Origin: Prolixibacteraceae bacterium
Lineage (GTDB): Bacteria; Bacteroidota; Bacteroidia; Bacteroidales; Prolixibacteraceae
DNA length: 64,000 nucleotides
Reading direction: 5' to 3'
NCBI GenBank assembly: GCA_021740385.1
Contig: JAIOZY010000009.1
Span: 31,396 to 95,395 of the forward strand
The position numbers and the translations under genes were made by a program. Numbering within the stretch: position 1 is the stretch's first letter; each line of letters starts with the position of its first letter. This document shows, piece after piece, positions 57,142-64,000 of this stretch. The notes beneath the pieces are model-generated. The model did not search any database and was not told where the DNA came from. It saw only the letters and a program-made list of their open reading frames with translations.

Positions 57142-57436
57142 TGTCATTCCGAGAGTTGACCCTAAAAAAATTCCGGCACAATGCGAAGATGACAGTTGTA
57201 AAAAGGTGTCATTCCGAGAGCCTACCCAAATAAATTGGGCACAATGTGAAGATGACAGTTGAAAAAAGCTTGTCATTCCGAGGGAAGCGCAGCGACGAGG
57301 AATCTCTTCAAATACAAGCAGATTTCTCCTTCCCGGTAAACCGGGACAGGCTCTTCATCGTCGAAATGACACACAATAATGAATCTGTCATTGGAGGGAA
57401 AGCAGAGCCCCGACTTATCGGAAGGGGATCTTATGA
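57142..57436. repeat. Cluster of four TGTCATTCCGAG-type intergenic repeats
   Basis: Copies begin at 57142, 57207, 57271 and (degraded) 57386. The first two units are about 65 bp each and share TGTCATTCCGAGAG at the start and the GAAGATGACAGTTG end. The third is longer and ends in the inverted sequence TCGAAATGACA at 57361-57371, giving a palindromic element. Such TGTCATT-C/T-CGA elements are widespread in Bacteroidota. They lie between the response regulator and the solitary LytTR gene. No other gene is seen in 57040-57604. Confidence 0.75.
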
Positions 57437-57604
57437 AATAAAAATTTTTTCCTCCACCGGGATTTCGCCGTGTGTATTTTAAAAATTCCTAACAACCGGA
57501 TTCTCCCTTTTTCTTCCCGAATAGAAACCATCCATTACCGGATATTCATTTGTCAAAATAATCCGATGCTTTCTGCTTACATTGTTTATGGAAAAACATT
57601 TGTT

Positions 57605-57949
57605 ATGAAAACAGAAAATGCAACACGAAAGGTTCAGGTTAATGTGAAGGGCAATATTTATTTTATCGATACCGACCGTGTGATTTTTCTGAAAGCTGCC
57701 GGGGAAGGGGCACTTGTAACTGAATTGGATCATAAAACATGGCCAATTGCTTTACCGATCGATGAACTGGAACAGGAATTAAAGCACTTTCACTTCTGGC
57801 GGACTGACAACGACCACCTGATCAACCTGAATTACCTGAAACGAATTCCTTCCATGGAAGGCGCCGTTTTTTTAAAAAGCATCGATTATTCAATCCCTGT
57901 TGAGAAAAAGCGGCTGAAGATGCTTGTTGATGCACTATCGGAATTATAA
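57605..57949 (+). CDS. Solitary LytTR DNA-binding protein
   Basis: 114 residues from the ATG at 57605. Longer starts (57566, or GTG 57470) would run through repeat-derived or poorly conserved sequence. The whole protein is one LytTR domain (GNIYFIDTDRVIFLKAAGEG, then FWRTDNDHLINLNYLKRI and SIPVEKKRLKMLVDAL) without a receiver. It lies 20 bp before the FISUMP lipoprotein gene and probably regulates it, perhaps with or against the full-length regulator upstream. Confidence 0.78.
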   Translation: MKTENATRKVQVNVKGNIYFIDTDRVIFLKAAGEGALVTELDHKTWPIALPIDELEQELKHFHFWRTDNDHLINLNYLKRIPSMEGAVFLKSIDYSIPVEKKRLKMLVDALSEL

Positions 57950-57969
57950 AAACAACAAATACAGAAGAT

Positions 57970-60429
57970 ATGAAACGATTTATTTACATTGGAACAATCG
58001 CCCTGATAACGGTTCTGTTGTTTGACGGGTGTAAGGAAGAAGATCCGTATTGGGATCCAAATCAGTATGTCGAAGTTGTAATGGACAACAACAAAAATGC
58101 GTATGATTTTAGCCTGGGCTTTGTTAGTGCCACCAACGTGGGCAACAGTTTCGACGGCATTTTTAACGAACCCTGGTGTACCGACCTTCCCGCCTTATGC
58201 GGAAGTTTTGAAATAACCGATTTTTCATCTTTTGCATCCCTTACAGCCGCACCGGCTGGCGAATATCCCAGGGACTGCCGCGAAGTACCCCTGAATACGG
58301 TATTGGTTTATAAGCTTAACGATGGTTCGTATGCCCTGATCAAAATTGTGGATGATGTTTTTACATCGACCGATGGAGCCTGCCAGCACCGGATCACATT
58401 GCATGTTAATTATCCCGCTTTTTCCGGAAGTAACAATAACAACAATGACAACAACCAACCCGTAACCGGAACTTTTACCGATGTTCGCGACAACAAGGTT
58501 TACAAAACCGTAACTATTGGCAACCAGTTATGGATGGCCGAAAACCTGGCTTATATGCCTTTTGTTGTCCCCTCGGGGAGCGATTATGCTTCGTATTATG
58601 CACCACGTATCTATGTGTATGGGTACGAAGGGAGTGATGTAAATGCAGCAGCATCAACGGCTAATTACAAAACGTATGGTGCCCTTTACAACTGGCCGGC
58701 AGCACTTGAGGTGTGTCCGGCGGGTTGGGAATTACCTTCGGCTGACGACTGGGAAGAACTGAGTAATTACCTGGGTGGAAATGCCGTATCGGGTGGAAAG
58801 TTGAAAGAAACAGGATTTGATCATTGGTTGAGCCCCAATACCAATGCAGAAAACGAAGTCGGATTTGCAGCGCTGCCGGGAGGGTTCCGGACCCACGGTA
58901 GTGGAGGGGGATTCCTGACCCTGAATGAAACAGGATATTGGTGGACGGCAAATTCGAGCGATGATGAACGGGCATGGCGCAGGGATATCAGTTACAACAT
59001 GTACGACCTGGCCCTGCACGAATACCATAAGGAACACGGCTATTCGGTACGCTGCATAAAAAGCGACGAACGCTACGGTTACATGACCGATGTCCGGGAT
59101 GGACGTACTTACAAAACCATACAGATAGGGGAGCAGAACTGGATGGCCGAAAACCTGGCATGGATCCCCGATGGCATTATTTACCCTCCCCAAACCCCTT
59201 ACCAGTCGTATACCGAACCGCGTTATTACGTTTACGGGTATTACGGGGGCGATGTGGTTGATGACTATACTACGTTTAATTACAATACCTACGGTGCCCT
59301 GTACAACTGGCCGGCTGCCATGTCGGCCTGCCCGGCAGGTTGGCGGTTGCCGTCGTACAACGACTGGGAAGAACTGAGCAATTACCTGGGCGGGCAACTC
59401 GTATCGGGAGGAAAACTCAAGGAAACCGGCTTTGAACACTGGAAAGCGCCGAATACGAATGCGACCGATGAAGTGCTCTTTTCGGCCCTGCCCGGGGGGT
59501 GCCGTCATCGAATTTATGAATTTGGTTCGTCGGAAGGTGGATACGATATCATTAACCTGGTGGGGTATTGGTGGAGTTCCACCGAGTCAAACGCCGATAT
59601 GGCCTGGCGCAGGGATATCAGCTACAACATGTACGATTTAGCCCTGCACGATTATTACAAAGAATTTGGTTATTCGGTTCGCTGCATCGAAGGGGAATCG
59701 TCGGGGGGAAACACCGGGGGAGAAGTCTCCTTTGGCTCCTTTAACGACTCCCGCGATGGACAAACCTATAAAACCGTGGAAATTGGCGACCAGGTATGGA
59801 TGGCCGAAAACCTGAGAGCAACGAAATACAGAAATGGCGAAGATATTGAATCGACCGAACCTGCAACATTGGATATCAGGGATGAAGGGGCGCCTGCATA
59901 CCATTGGTCGTATCAGGCAACGTACGAATATGCTCAAACCTACGGAAGATTATATACCTGGTATGCGGCAACTGACCTACGCGGATTATGCCCAACCGGC
60001 TGGCACGTGCCCAGCGATGACGAATGGCGCATTCTTGAACAGTACCTGGCCCAAAATGGCTATAATTGTGACGGGGAGCCTGCTGTTTCGCTTGACGATT
60101 CCTATAATCTGGTTGCCAAAGCCATGGCAATGCCCGGTGTTTGGAGCGATTCGGACAATATTTATACCCCGGGAAACAGCTCCGATACACAAACCGAGAA
60201 TTACCGTAACAAGTCGGGCTTTTCGGCCATGCCCGGCGGTGAGCGCTCGCAGGATGGTTATTTCAGCGGGATAGAGTCGTATGCCTGCTGGTGGACTGCT
60301 ACCACGGATAATTCATATAACAATGCAGCTTTTGAAAGGGTAATCAGTTATGAAGGGAGCAATCTGATCAGGTCTCCCCGAAATAAAAATGCCGGTTTGT
60401 CGATACGATGTTTACAGGATGAGGAGTAA
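57970..60429 (+). CDS. Lipoprotein with three FISUMP domains
   Basis: 819 residues. A lipoprotein signal (LLFDGC, Cys21) leads to a unique N-terminal region (about 25-150), an Asn-rich linker (155-163) and three Fibrobacter-major-paralogous (FISUMP) domains at about 167-365, 369-575 and 590-818. Each opens with (D)xRDxxxYKTVxIGxQxWMAENL and ends near a SxRC(I/L) motif. The first two are closely similar to each other. FISUMP is related to C-type-lectin-like FGE-sulfatase folds and is common in surface proteins of unknown function. Its place after the LytTR genes suggests controlled expression. Confidence 0.88.
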   Translation: MKRFIYIGTIALITVLLFDGCKEEDPYWDPNQYVEVVMDNNKNAYDFSLGFVSATNVGNSFDGIFNEPWCTDLPALCGSFEITDFSSFASLTAAPAGEYPRDCREVPLNTVLVYKLNDGSYALIKIVDDVFTSTDGACQHRITLHVNYPAFSGSNNNNNDNNQPVTGTFTDVRDNKVYKTVTIGNQLWMAENLAYMPFVVPSGSDYASYYAPRIYVYGYEGSDVNAAASTANYKTYGALYNWPAALEVCPAGWELPSADDWEELSNYLGGNAVSGGKLKETGFDHWLSPNTNAENEVGFAALPGGFRTHGSGGGFLTLNETGYWWTANSSDDERAWRRDISYNMYDLALHEYHKEHGYSVRCIKSDERYGYMTDVRDGRTYKTIQIGEQNWMAENLAWIPDGIIYPPQTPYQSYTEPRYYVYGYYGGDVVDDYTTFNYNTYGALYNWPAAMSACPAGWRLPSYNDWEELSNYLGGQLVSGGKLKETGFEHWKAPNTNATDEVLFSALPGGCRHRIYEFGSSEGGYDIINLVGYWWSSTESNADMAWRRDISYNMYDLALHDYYKEFGYSVRCIEGESSGGNTGGEVSFGSFNDSRDGQTYKTVEIGDQVWMAENLRATKYRNGEDIESTEPATLDIRDEGAPAYHWSYQATYEYAQTYGRLYTWYAATDLRGLCPTGWHVPSDDEWRILEQYLAQNGYNCDGEPAVSLDDSYNLVAKAMAMPGVWSDSDNIYTPGNSSDTQTENYRNKSGFSAMPGGERSQDGYFSGIESYACWWTATTDNSYNNAAFERVISYEGSNLIRSPRNKNAGLSIRCLQDEE

Positions 60430-60439
60430 TGAAATATTA

Positions 60440-60769
60440 ATGGATCAAGTGCGACCAGTACAATTAAAAATTCGCGGGATAGCAATATCTATGAAACAGT
60501 TCAAATTGAGGATCAGTTTTGGATAGCCGAATACTAAAACCACCAGCGGTTGGAGGAAAAACGGAAACGGAATCTATGAATACGGTTTCTCGATTCAGCC
60601 TAATGGATTTCGTCATTATTATGGTTAGTTTAGTTTTTTTTGAGAAACTGCTATATGGTGGACAACAACCGAAAATCGTCATGTGAACTTAAGTTATGCA
60701 GTTGATCACACGGTTGAATATGATGCTCTTAAAAGTTATGGCTATAATGTTCGTTGTGTGAAGGACTGA
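60440..60769 (+). pseudogene. Decayed FISUMP-domain gene remnant
   Basis: Translation across three short segments gives FISUMP fragments. NSRDSNIYETVQIEDQFWIAEY ends in a stop at about 60535 (the stretch is 22 residues; key part YETVQIEDQFWIAE). Then come GFSIQPNGFRHYYG with a stop, and AIWWTTTENR through YGYNVRCVKD with a final stop at 60767-60769. The middle of the domain is missing and there are in-frame stops and a frame change, so this is a degraded copy. Confidence 0.8.
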
Positions 60770-60806
60770 TACAATTGCAATTGGTGAATCAAGTGAATCA
60801 AATAAA

Positions 60807-61676
60807 TTAATCCCTCACGCAACGGACAGAAAACCCAAGCCCCTCATCATTGTTGGTCCTGAATACATCGCTGAAATTGTAGCTGATATTACGGTACCAT
60901 GCAGTCGTTGCACTGATATCCGTAGAACTCCACCAGTAACCGTAGCTTCCAAAACCGACGAAAGTACCATTATAGTGACGCCAACCACCCGGAAGGGCTG
61001 TAAAATTAGATGTGCCAAAATCTCCATCGTTTTCTAATGCCCCATTATTCCATAAACCTGCATTACCTGCCAATTTGCTGCCTTCATTTGTGCCTCGCCA
61101 GCCAACATCATCAGCTTCTGCCTGTGACATGCCAAGTGACATTTCCAATTCCTTCCATTCTGCATCGCTCGGTAAATGCCAGCCAGTGGGGCAAACACCT
61201 TGAACACTATTTGGATTGGTGCTGCTGCTTGCCGAATTGGCCATGGCGGCAGTCAAGTTGTATAATACGCCGTAGGTATCGTAATTTGATGTTGCTTTGG
61301 CATCTGTTGCATTTGTGCCGTCATAACCGTAAACATAATAATAAGAACCTGCTGCACTCTCTGAACCATCGGCAACCTGATTTACACTTGGCAAGTATGC
61401 AAGGTTTTCAGCCATCCATGCCTGGTCTCCTATTTGTACCCAATTATAAACATTTCCATCACGTGCGTCTGTAAATGTACCACTTGTTGTTTCTTCGATT
61501 GTTGGCTTATAGAATATTATGCTGTCAATTTCTGTATCTACATTGTACTGCCCTATTACAACACCCGATTTCATTATATACATGGTGTCGTTTTGGGCAA
61601 AAACAGACGAAAGTGATAAGACGAAAGTTACAAGTGCTGCTAATGATACTTTTTTTATGGTATTTATTGATTCCAT
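60807..61676 (-). CDS. Secreted single-FISUMP-domain protein
   Basis: 289 residues. A signal peptide (to VFAQ) is followed by a short beta region (MYIMKSGVVIGQYNVDTEIDSIIF) and one FISUMP domain (about 65-289) with DARDGNVYNWVQIGDQAWMAENL at the start, CPTGWHLPSDAEWKELE, FTALPGGWRHYNG and a closing FSVRCVRD. It lies 17 bp downstream of the small T9SS-tail gene on the same strand, so they are probably one transcription unit. Confidence 0.85.
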   Translation of the reverse strand: MESINTIKKVSLAALVTFVLSLSSVFAQNDTMYIMKSGVVIGQYNVDTEIDSIIFYKPTIEETTSGTFTDARDGNVYNWVQIGDQAWMAENLAYLPSVNQVADGSESAAGSYYYVYGYDGTNATDAKATSNYDTYGVLYNLTAAMANSASSSTNPNSVQGVCPTGWHLPSDAEWKELEMSLGMSQAEADDVGWRGTNEGSKLAGNAGLWNNGALENDGDFGTSNFTALPGGWRHYNGTFVGFGSYGYWWSSTDISATTAWYRNISYNFSDVFRTNNDEGLGFSVRCVRD

Positions 61677-61693
61677 TTTTTTCTCCTCTTTGT

Positions 61694-62203
61694 TTATTGT
61701 TTAATGATTTTTACTGTTTTTACTTCGAAAGAATTGCTGTAACGGCAAAGGTAAATGCCCGCAGGCAAGTGGCTTATGCCAAATGAAAGAACTCCTTCAT
61801 TACTTACTTGCTGGTTTAACACGGTTTTGCCTTCAAAGTCGAGTATGCTTAGTGTCCCTTCTGTTTTAGCCATTCCGGTTAACTTGATATTCAATGTTTT
61901 ATATACCGGGTTAGGATAAACACTTAATATTTGACTTTGAACCGACAAGGGCTCATTTAAACCTGTTGTAATATCCGAAAATTTCAGACATCTTAAATCG
62001 CCCAGTGCATACATGCTGCTATTGTTGTCGGTTTTGGTAACTGTGAGATTCCCCGGGGAAAAACTCATTTTTTGTATGTTGTTCAAAGTATATGCGGTTT
62101 GTGTTCCGCTAATTTCTTTTACATACATCGTCTGTGCTTGTAGTCCTGTCAATCCAAGTCCCAACAAGAGTACTGCACTTAATTTTAACTTTTTGTGTTG
62201 CAT
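61694..62203 (-). CDS. Small secreted protein with T9SS sorting domain
   Basis: 169 residues. A signal peptide (to GLQAQ) is followed by a short region MYVKEISGTQTAYTLNNIQKM, similar in layout to the N-terminus of the FISUMP protein downstream, and a type IX C-terminal domain (about 90-169, ILSVYPNPVYKTLNI, then LPAGIYLCRY). It has no other domain and would be exported by the T9SS and attached or released at the surface. Confidence 0.82.
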   Translation of the reverse strand: MQHKKLKLSAVLLLGLGLTGLQAQTMYVKEISGTQTAYTLNNIQKMSFSPGNLTVTKTDNNSSMYALGDLRCLKFSDITTGLNEPLSVQSQILSVYPNPVYKTLNIKLTGMAKTEGTLSILDFEGKTVLNQQVSNEGVLSFGISHLPAGIYLCRYSNSFEVKTVKIIKQ

Positions 62204-62277
62204 TTATGACCTTCTTTTTTAATTGTGAATATTTTTCCAATTTCTTACCCGGTTATAATCCCTGGGGTGGGGAGGCA

Positions 62278-63168
62278 TTACGAATGCTCCTCGTCGTATT
62301 GTTTGATCTTTTCAAGTATGCCCGGTTCGGCACTATCATACATGTCTTTAATAAAATCGTCGGAAAAATTGTAAGTGCGTTCTTCGAGGCTCATTCCTTC
62401 AAGGCGGTCGAAAAGCATTTCTTTGGCCTGTTGAATATCGCGGCCGTAAATGTGGTACGAATCGGCCTGCCAGTTTAGCCGTCCGAGTTTTACCTCTTTC
62501 CCGGTACGTTTTGAAATTTCAGCAGCAATCACCTCCTTGTTAAACTGGATAAACCCGAACATGTTCATGAAACTGGCGCCCCAGGCATCGTTGCTGCGGA
62601 AACGGATATTACAGTTCAGCCACCATACGCCTTCTTCATCTTCCAGAATGCGGTACCACAACGATTGCAGGCATGGAGGGTCGAAACATTCGAGGTCGAG
62701 GTTGGGCATCCAGGTGATCATTTGAGCCTGACGGGTAAAAGGTTGTTTGCAAAGTTTTTCAATTACGGCTTCGATCTGGTTGATTTTGAAAGGGCCGCGC
62801 TCTATCCGTTCACCCTCTACTTTTTCGAGCCATATCCCGTATTTTTCAAGCCTGCCATGGTAGGTATATTCCCAGCGGGTATCATCGGTGTCGTTCATGT
62901 TTTTTACCCAGTGGTCTTTGAAACCTTTAAGTTCCATTACGTATTCTTTTAACTGCTCTATTCCCGAGGGAAAAGCCATGTGGATCATGGGCTCGCTTTC
63001 GGGATCTTCAATGGTAAGGTTAAGTGTGCAGTCGATGCTTTCCGGGTCATCCGGTTTGTCGTACTGGGTTTTAAAACGGATGCCTTTTTCGTAAAGGTTT
63101 ACGAGGGCTTTTTCGAACGATTCGGCCAGCGATTTGCCACTGACAGCAATTACAGGTATATTCTTCAT
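62278..63168 (-). CDS. Thymidylate synthase-like protein (divergent ThyA)
   Basis: 296 residues from the ATG at 63168; a TTG at 63189 is a less likely start. ThyA hallmarks are visible in order: nucleophile Cys166 in FDPPCLQ, Arg191-Ser-x-Asp194, Asn202 eight residues after Asp194, and His239-x-Tyr241 in YHIYGRD. The Asp-to-Asn spacing and the Asn itself match dUMP-using enzymes, not dCMP hydroxymethylases, which have Asp there. The first third is unlike bacterial ThyA, and the PPCH histidine is Leu. It resembles archaeal-type ThyA. It may be the main dTMP enzyme or a paralogue. Confidence 0.82.
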   Translation of the reverse strand: MKNIPVIAVSGKSLAESFEKALVNLYEKGIRFKTQYDKPDDPESIDCTLNLTIEDPESEPMIHMAFPSGIEQLKEYVMELKGFKDHWVKNMNDTDDTRWEYTYHGRLEKYGIWLEKVEGERIERGPFKINQIEAVIEKLCKQPFTRQAQMITWMPNLDLECFDPPCLQSLWYRILEDEEGVWWLNCNIRFRSNDAWGASFMNMFGFIQFNKEVIAAEISKRTGKEVKLGRLNWQADSYHIYGRDIQQAKEMLFDRLEGMSLEERTYNFSDDFIKDMYDSAEPGILEKIKQYDEEHS

Positions 63169-63329
63169 AACACAGGTTTTGAAATCCAACGTTTTGAATT
63201 TAGTTAAAACCCGTTATTCAAAGAAGAAAACCCGTGGAAAGTTATCCGAATGTTTTTCACAAAACAGAAAGATGCATTTTCAGGGAGCTATGATTGGATG
63301 ATTTGTTTCGATTTGCCTTACAACACAAT

Positions 63330-63452
63330 TTATAGTTTCCGGGGTTTACACAGTTTATTCTCCTTTTTGGCCTGGCGTTCACATTTTTTGCAGACATATT
63401 TATACTGTCCGGAAATTTTATAATCTTTCTTTTTGCACAGTGTTTTGCTCAT
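63330..63452 (-). CDS. 40-residue cysteine-rich small protein
   Basis: Reverse-strand ORF starting MSKTLCKKKDYKISGQYKY and containing VCKKCERQAKKEKN-like sequence to KLCKP. Cysteines at residues 6, 21, 24 and 35 form a possible C...CxxC...C zinc site. The remainder is strongly basic. I recall similar short proteins from other Bacteroidota, which supports it being real, but the function is unknown. It lies upstream of the thymidylate synthase-like gene on the same strand. Confidence 0.5.
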   Translation of the reverse strand: MSKTLCKKKDYKISGQYKYVCKKCERQAKKENKLCKPRKL

Positions 63453-64000
63453 TTCTATTCCAGCACTTGATTTTTGATGTGTAGGTAAACAGATAGGTAG
63501 GGATTTTGTTTTTGCTTTTCTTTCCCTTTTCTTTAACCCATAACCACTACGTGGTATAAATGAAAAACCATAACATTTTTCTACAAAGCCTTAATCGCTG
63601 TGCCTCCGCTATAGCTACGGCGACACGCGGAACGCGATATTTTTTGGAATGCACGATTGTGTTTTGAGATAATTTTTACAGTCGGCTGATTTAAAATGAG
63701 TTAATGTGTTTGACAACAGAATAGATACACCGTAGGTGTTTTGGCATTGTAGTAGAAAATGTTTTTTTGTTCGAAAAAGATACCGCGTAGCGGTTACGGT
63801 CTTCCCTTCAGTCAGTCACTTCTCGTCCCTCGGTCAATTCGGGGCGGTTCCCAAAAACAAAAGGCTACCGTATTTGGCAGCCTTTGCTGTGAACTTGGAG
63901 GGACTTCCCGATATCTCCCGATTTTTATCGGGATCATCGGGATTCCTTCCCTTCGGTCAGTCACTTCTCGTCCCTCGGTCAATTCGGGCAGGTCCCTAAA
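63453..64000. other. Gene-poor, repeat-rich right edge
   Basis: No convincing gene. Three 13-bp hairpins with a three-base GTA/TAC loop lie at 63543-63555 (ACCAC/GTGGT arms), 63727-63739 (ACACC/GGTGT) and 63782-63794 (ACCGC/GCGGT). A 43-bp direct repeat follows at 63801-63843 and 63946-63988 with one mismatch. Between the copies is an AAAGGCT/AGCCTTT hairpin near 63860-63885 and an inverted CCCGAT/ATCGGG stretch near 63916-63935. Confidence 0.6.
63801..63988. repeat. 43-bp direct repeat pair
   Basis: CTTCCCTTC(A/G)GTCAGTCACT... is present at 63801-63843 and again at 63946-63988, one mismatch apart, spaced 102 bp. The second copy is followed by the window end, so further copies may exist outside. 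Confidence 0.8.

Noticed and set aside
57142..57436. CRISPR array
   Set aside because: The repeat units are contiguous and unequal, have no unique spacers, and no cas genes are present.
58732..59508. Minus-strand ORF of 258 codons
   Set aside because: It is antisense to the repetitive FISUMP lipoprotein, and long antisense frames are expected there.
62278..63168. dCMP/dUMP hydroxymethylase of phage type
   Set aside because: The discriminating residue eight positions after Asp194 is Asn202, as in dUMP-methylating ThyA, and no phage genes are nearby.

Overview
The window reads as a chromosome segment of a polysaccharide-degrading Bacteroidota, most like a marine or anoxic-sediment Marinilabiliales/Prolixibacteraceae-type bacterium. 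The grounds are a SusC/SusD pair, type IX secretion (T9SS) C-terminal domains, two-domain CBM20-GH77 amylomaltase, LytS/LytTR signalling, FISUMP-domain lipoproteins, TAnnTTTG-like promoter boxes and weak Shine-Dalgarno sequences. The species assignment is inference.

Layout. 1-12.3 kb is ordinary housekeeping and metabolism: a 4-alpha-glucanotransferase cut by the left edge, an orphan GroES-like protein, an aminotransferase, small membrane proteins, an EEP-family phosphohydrolase, MltG, a flavodiiron protein, an S9 peptidase and a divergent GH43 enzyme. About 12.3-13.1 kb is an unusually long AT-rich intergenic region with inverted and direct repeats that look like regulatory sites. 13.1-47.2 kb is one co-oriented polysaccharide utilisation locus (PUL). 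In order it holds a multi-CBM9 T9SS protein, a CBM9-FN3-clan-A glycosidase with T9SS tail, SusC, SusD, GH78, GH3, a small membrane ORF, an MFS transporter, a GH94 phosphorylase, GH2, an esterase, a second clan-A glycosidase paralogous to the first, a second esterase, the regulator, an SGNH-like protein and GH127. A tRNA-Pro(CGG) follows. 47.4-54.3 kb is housekeeping on the minus strand: YciO/Sua5, TrkH, TrkA, ComEC-like, peptide deformylase and RuvX. 54.4-62.2 kb is a signalling and surface module: TPR-LytS kinase, LytTR regulator, solitary LytTR protein, three-domain FISUMP lipoprotein, a decayed FISUMP copy, and a minus-strand FISUMP plus T9SS-tail pair. 62.3-64 kb holds a ThyA-like enzyme, a tiny cysteine-rich ORF and repeat-rich intergenic DNA.

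How the PUL may work (inference). Surface CBM9 proteins and the T9SS glycosidase would bind and cut a glycan that carries rhamnose, arabinofuranose, beta-linked hexose and ester groups. SusCD would import oligosaccharides. Periplasmic GH78, GH3, GH2, GH127 and the esterases would trim them. The MFS carrier would pass a disaccharide to the cytoplasmic GH94 phosphorylase.

The most unusual object is the PUL regulator at 41090-44227. It has the periplasmic Reg_prop propeller, the Y_Y_Y domain and the membrane segment of a hybrid two-component sensor. In place of kinase, receiver and AraC domains it ends in a coiled coil and an IS1595-transposase-type zinc ribbon plus helical DNA-binding region, without the DDE nuclease. 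This looks like a one-component sensor made by capture of a transposase DNA-binding domain, and it is the strongest candidate for an undescribed system here.
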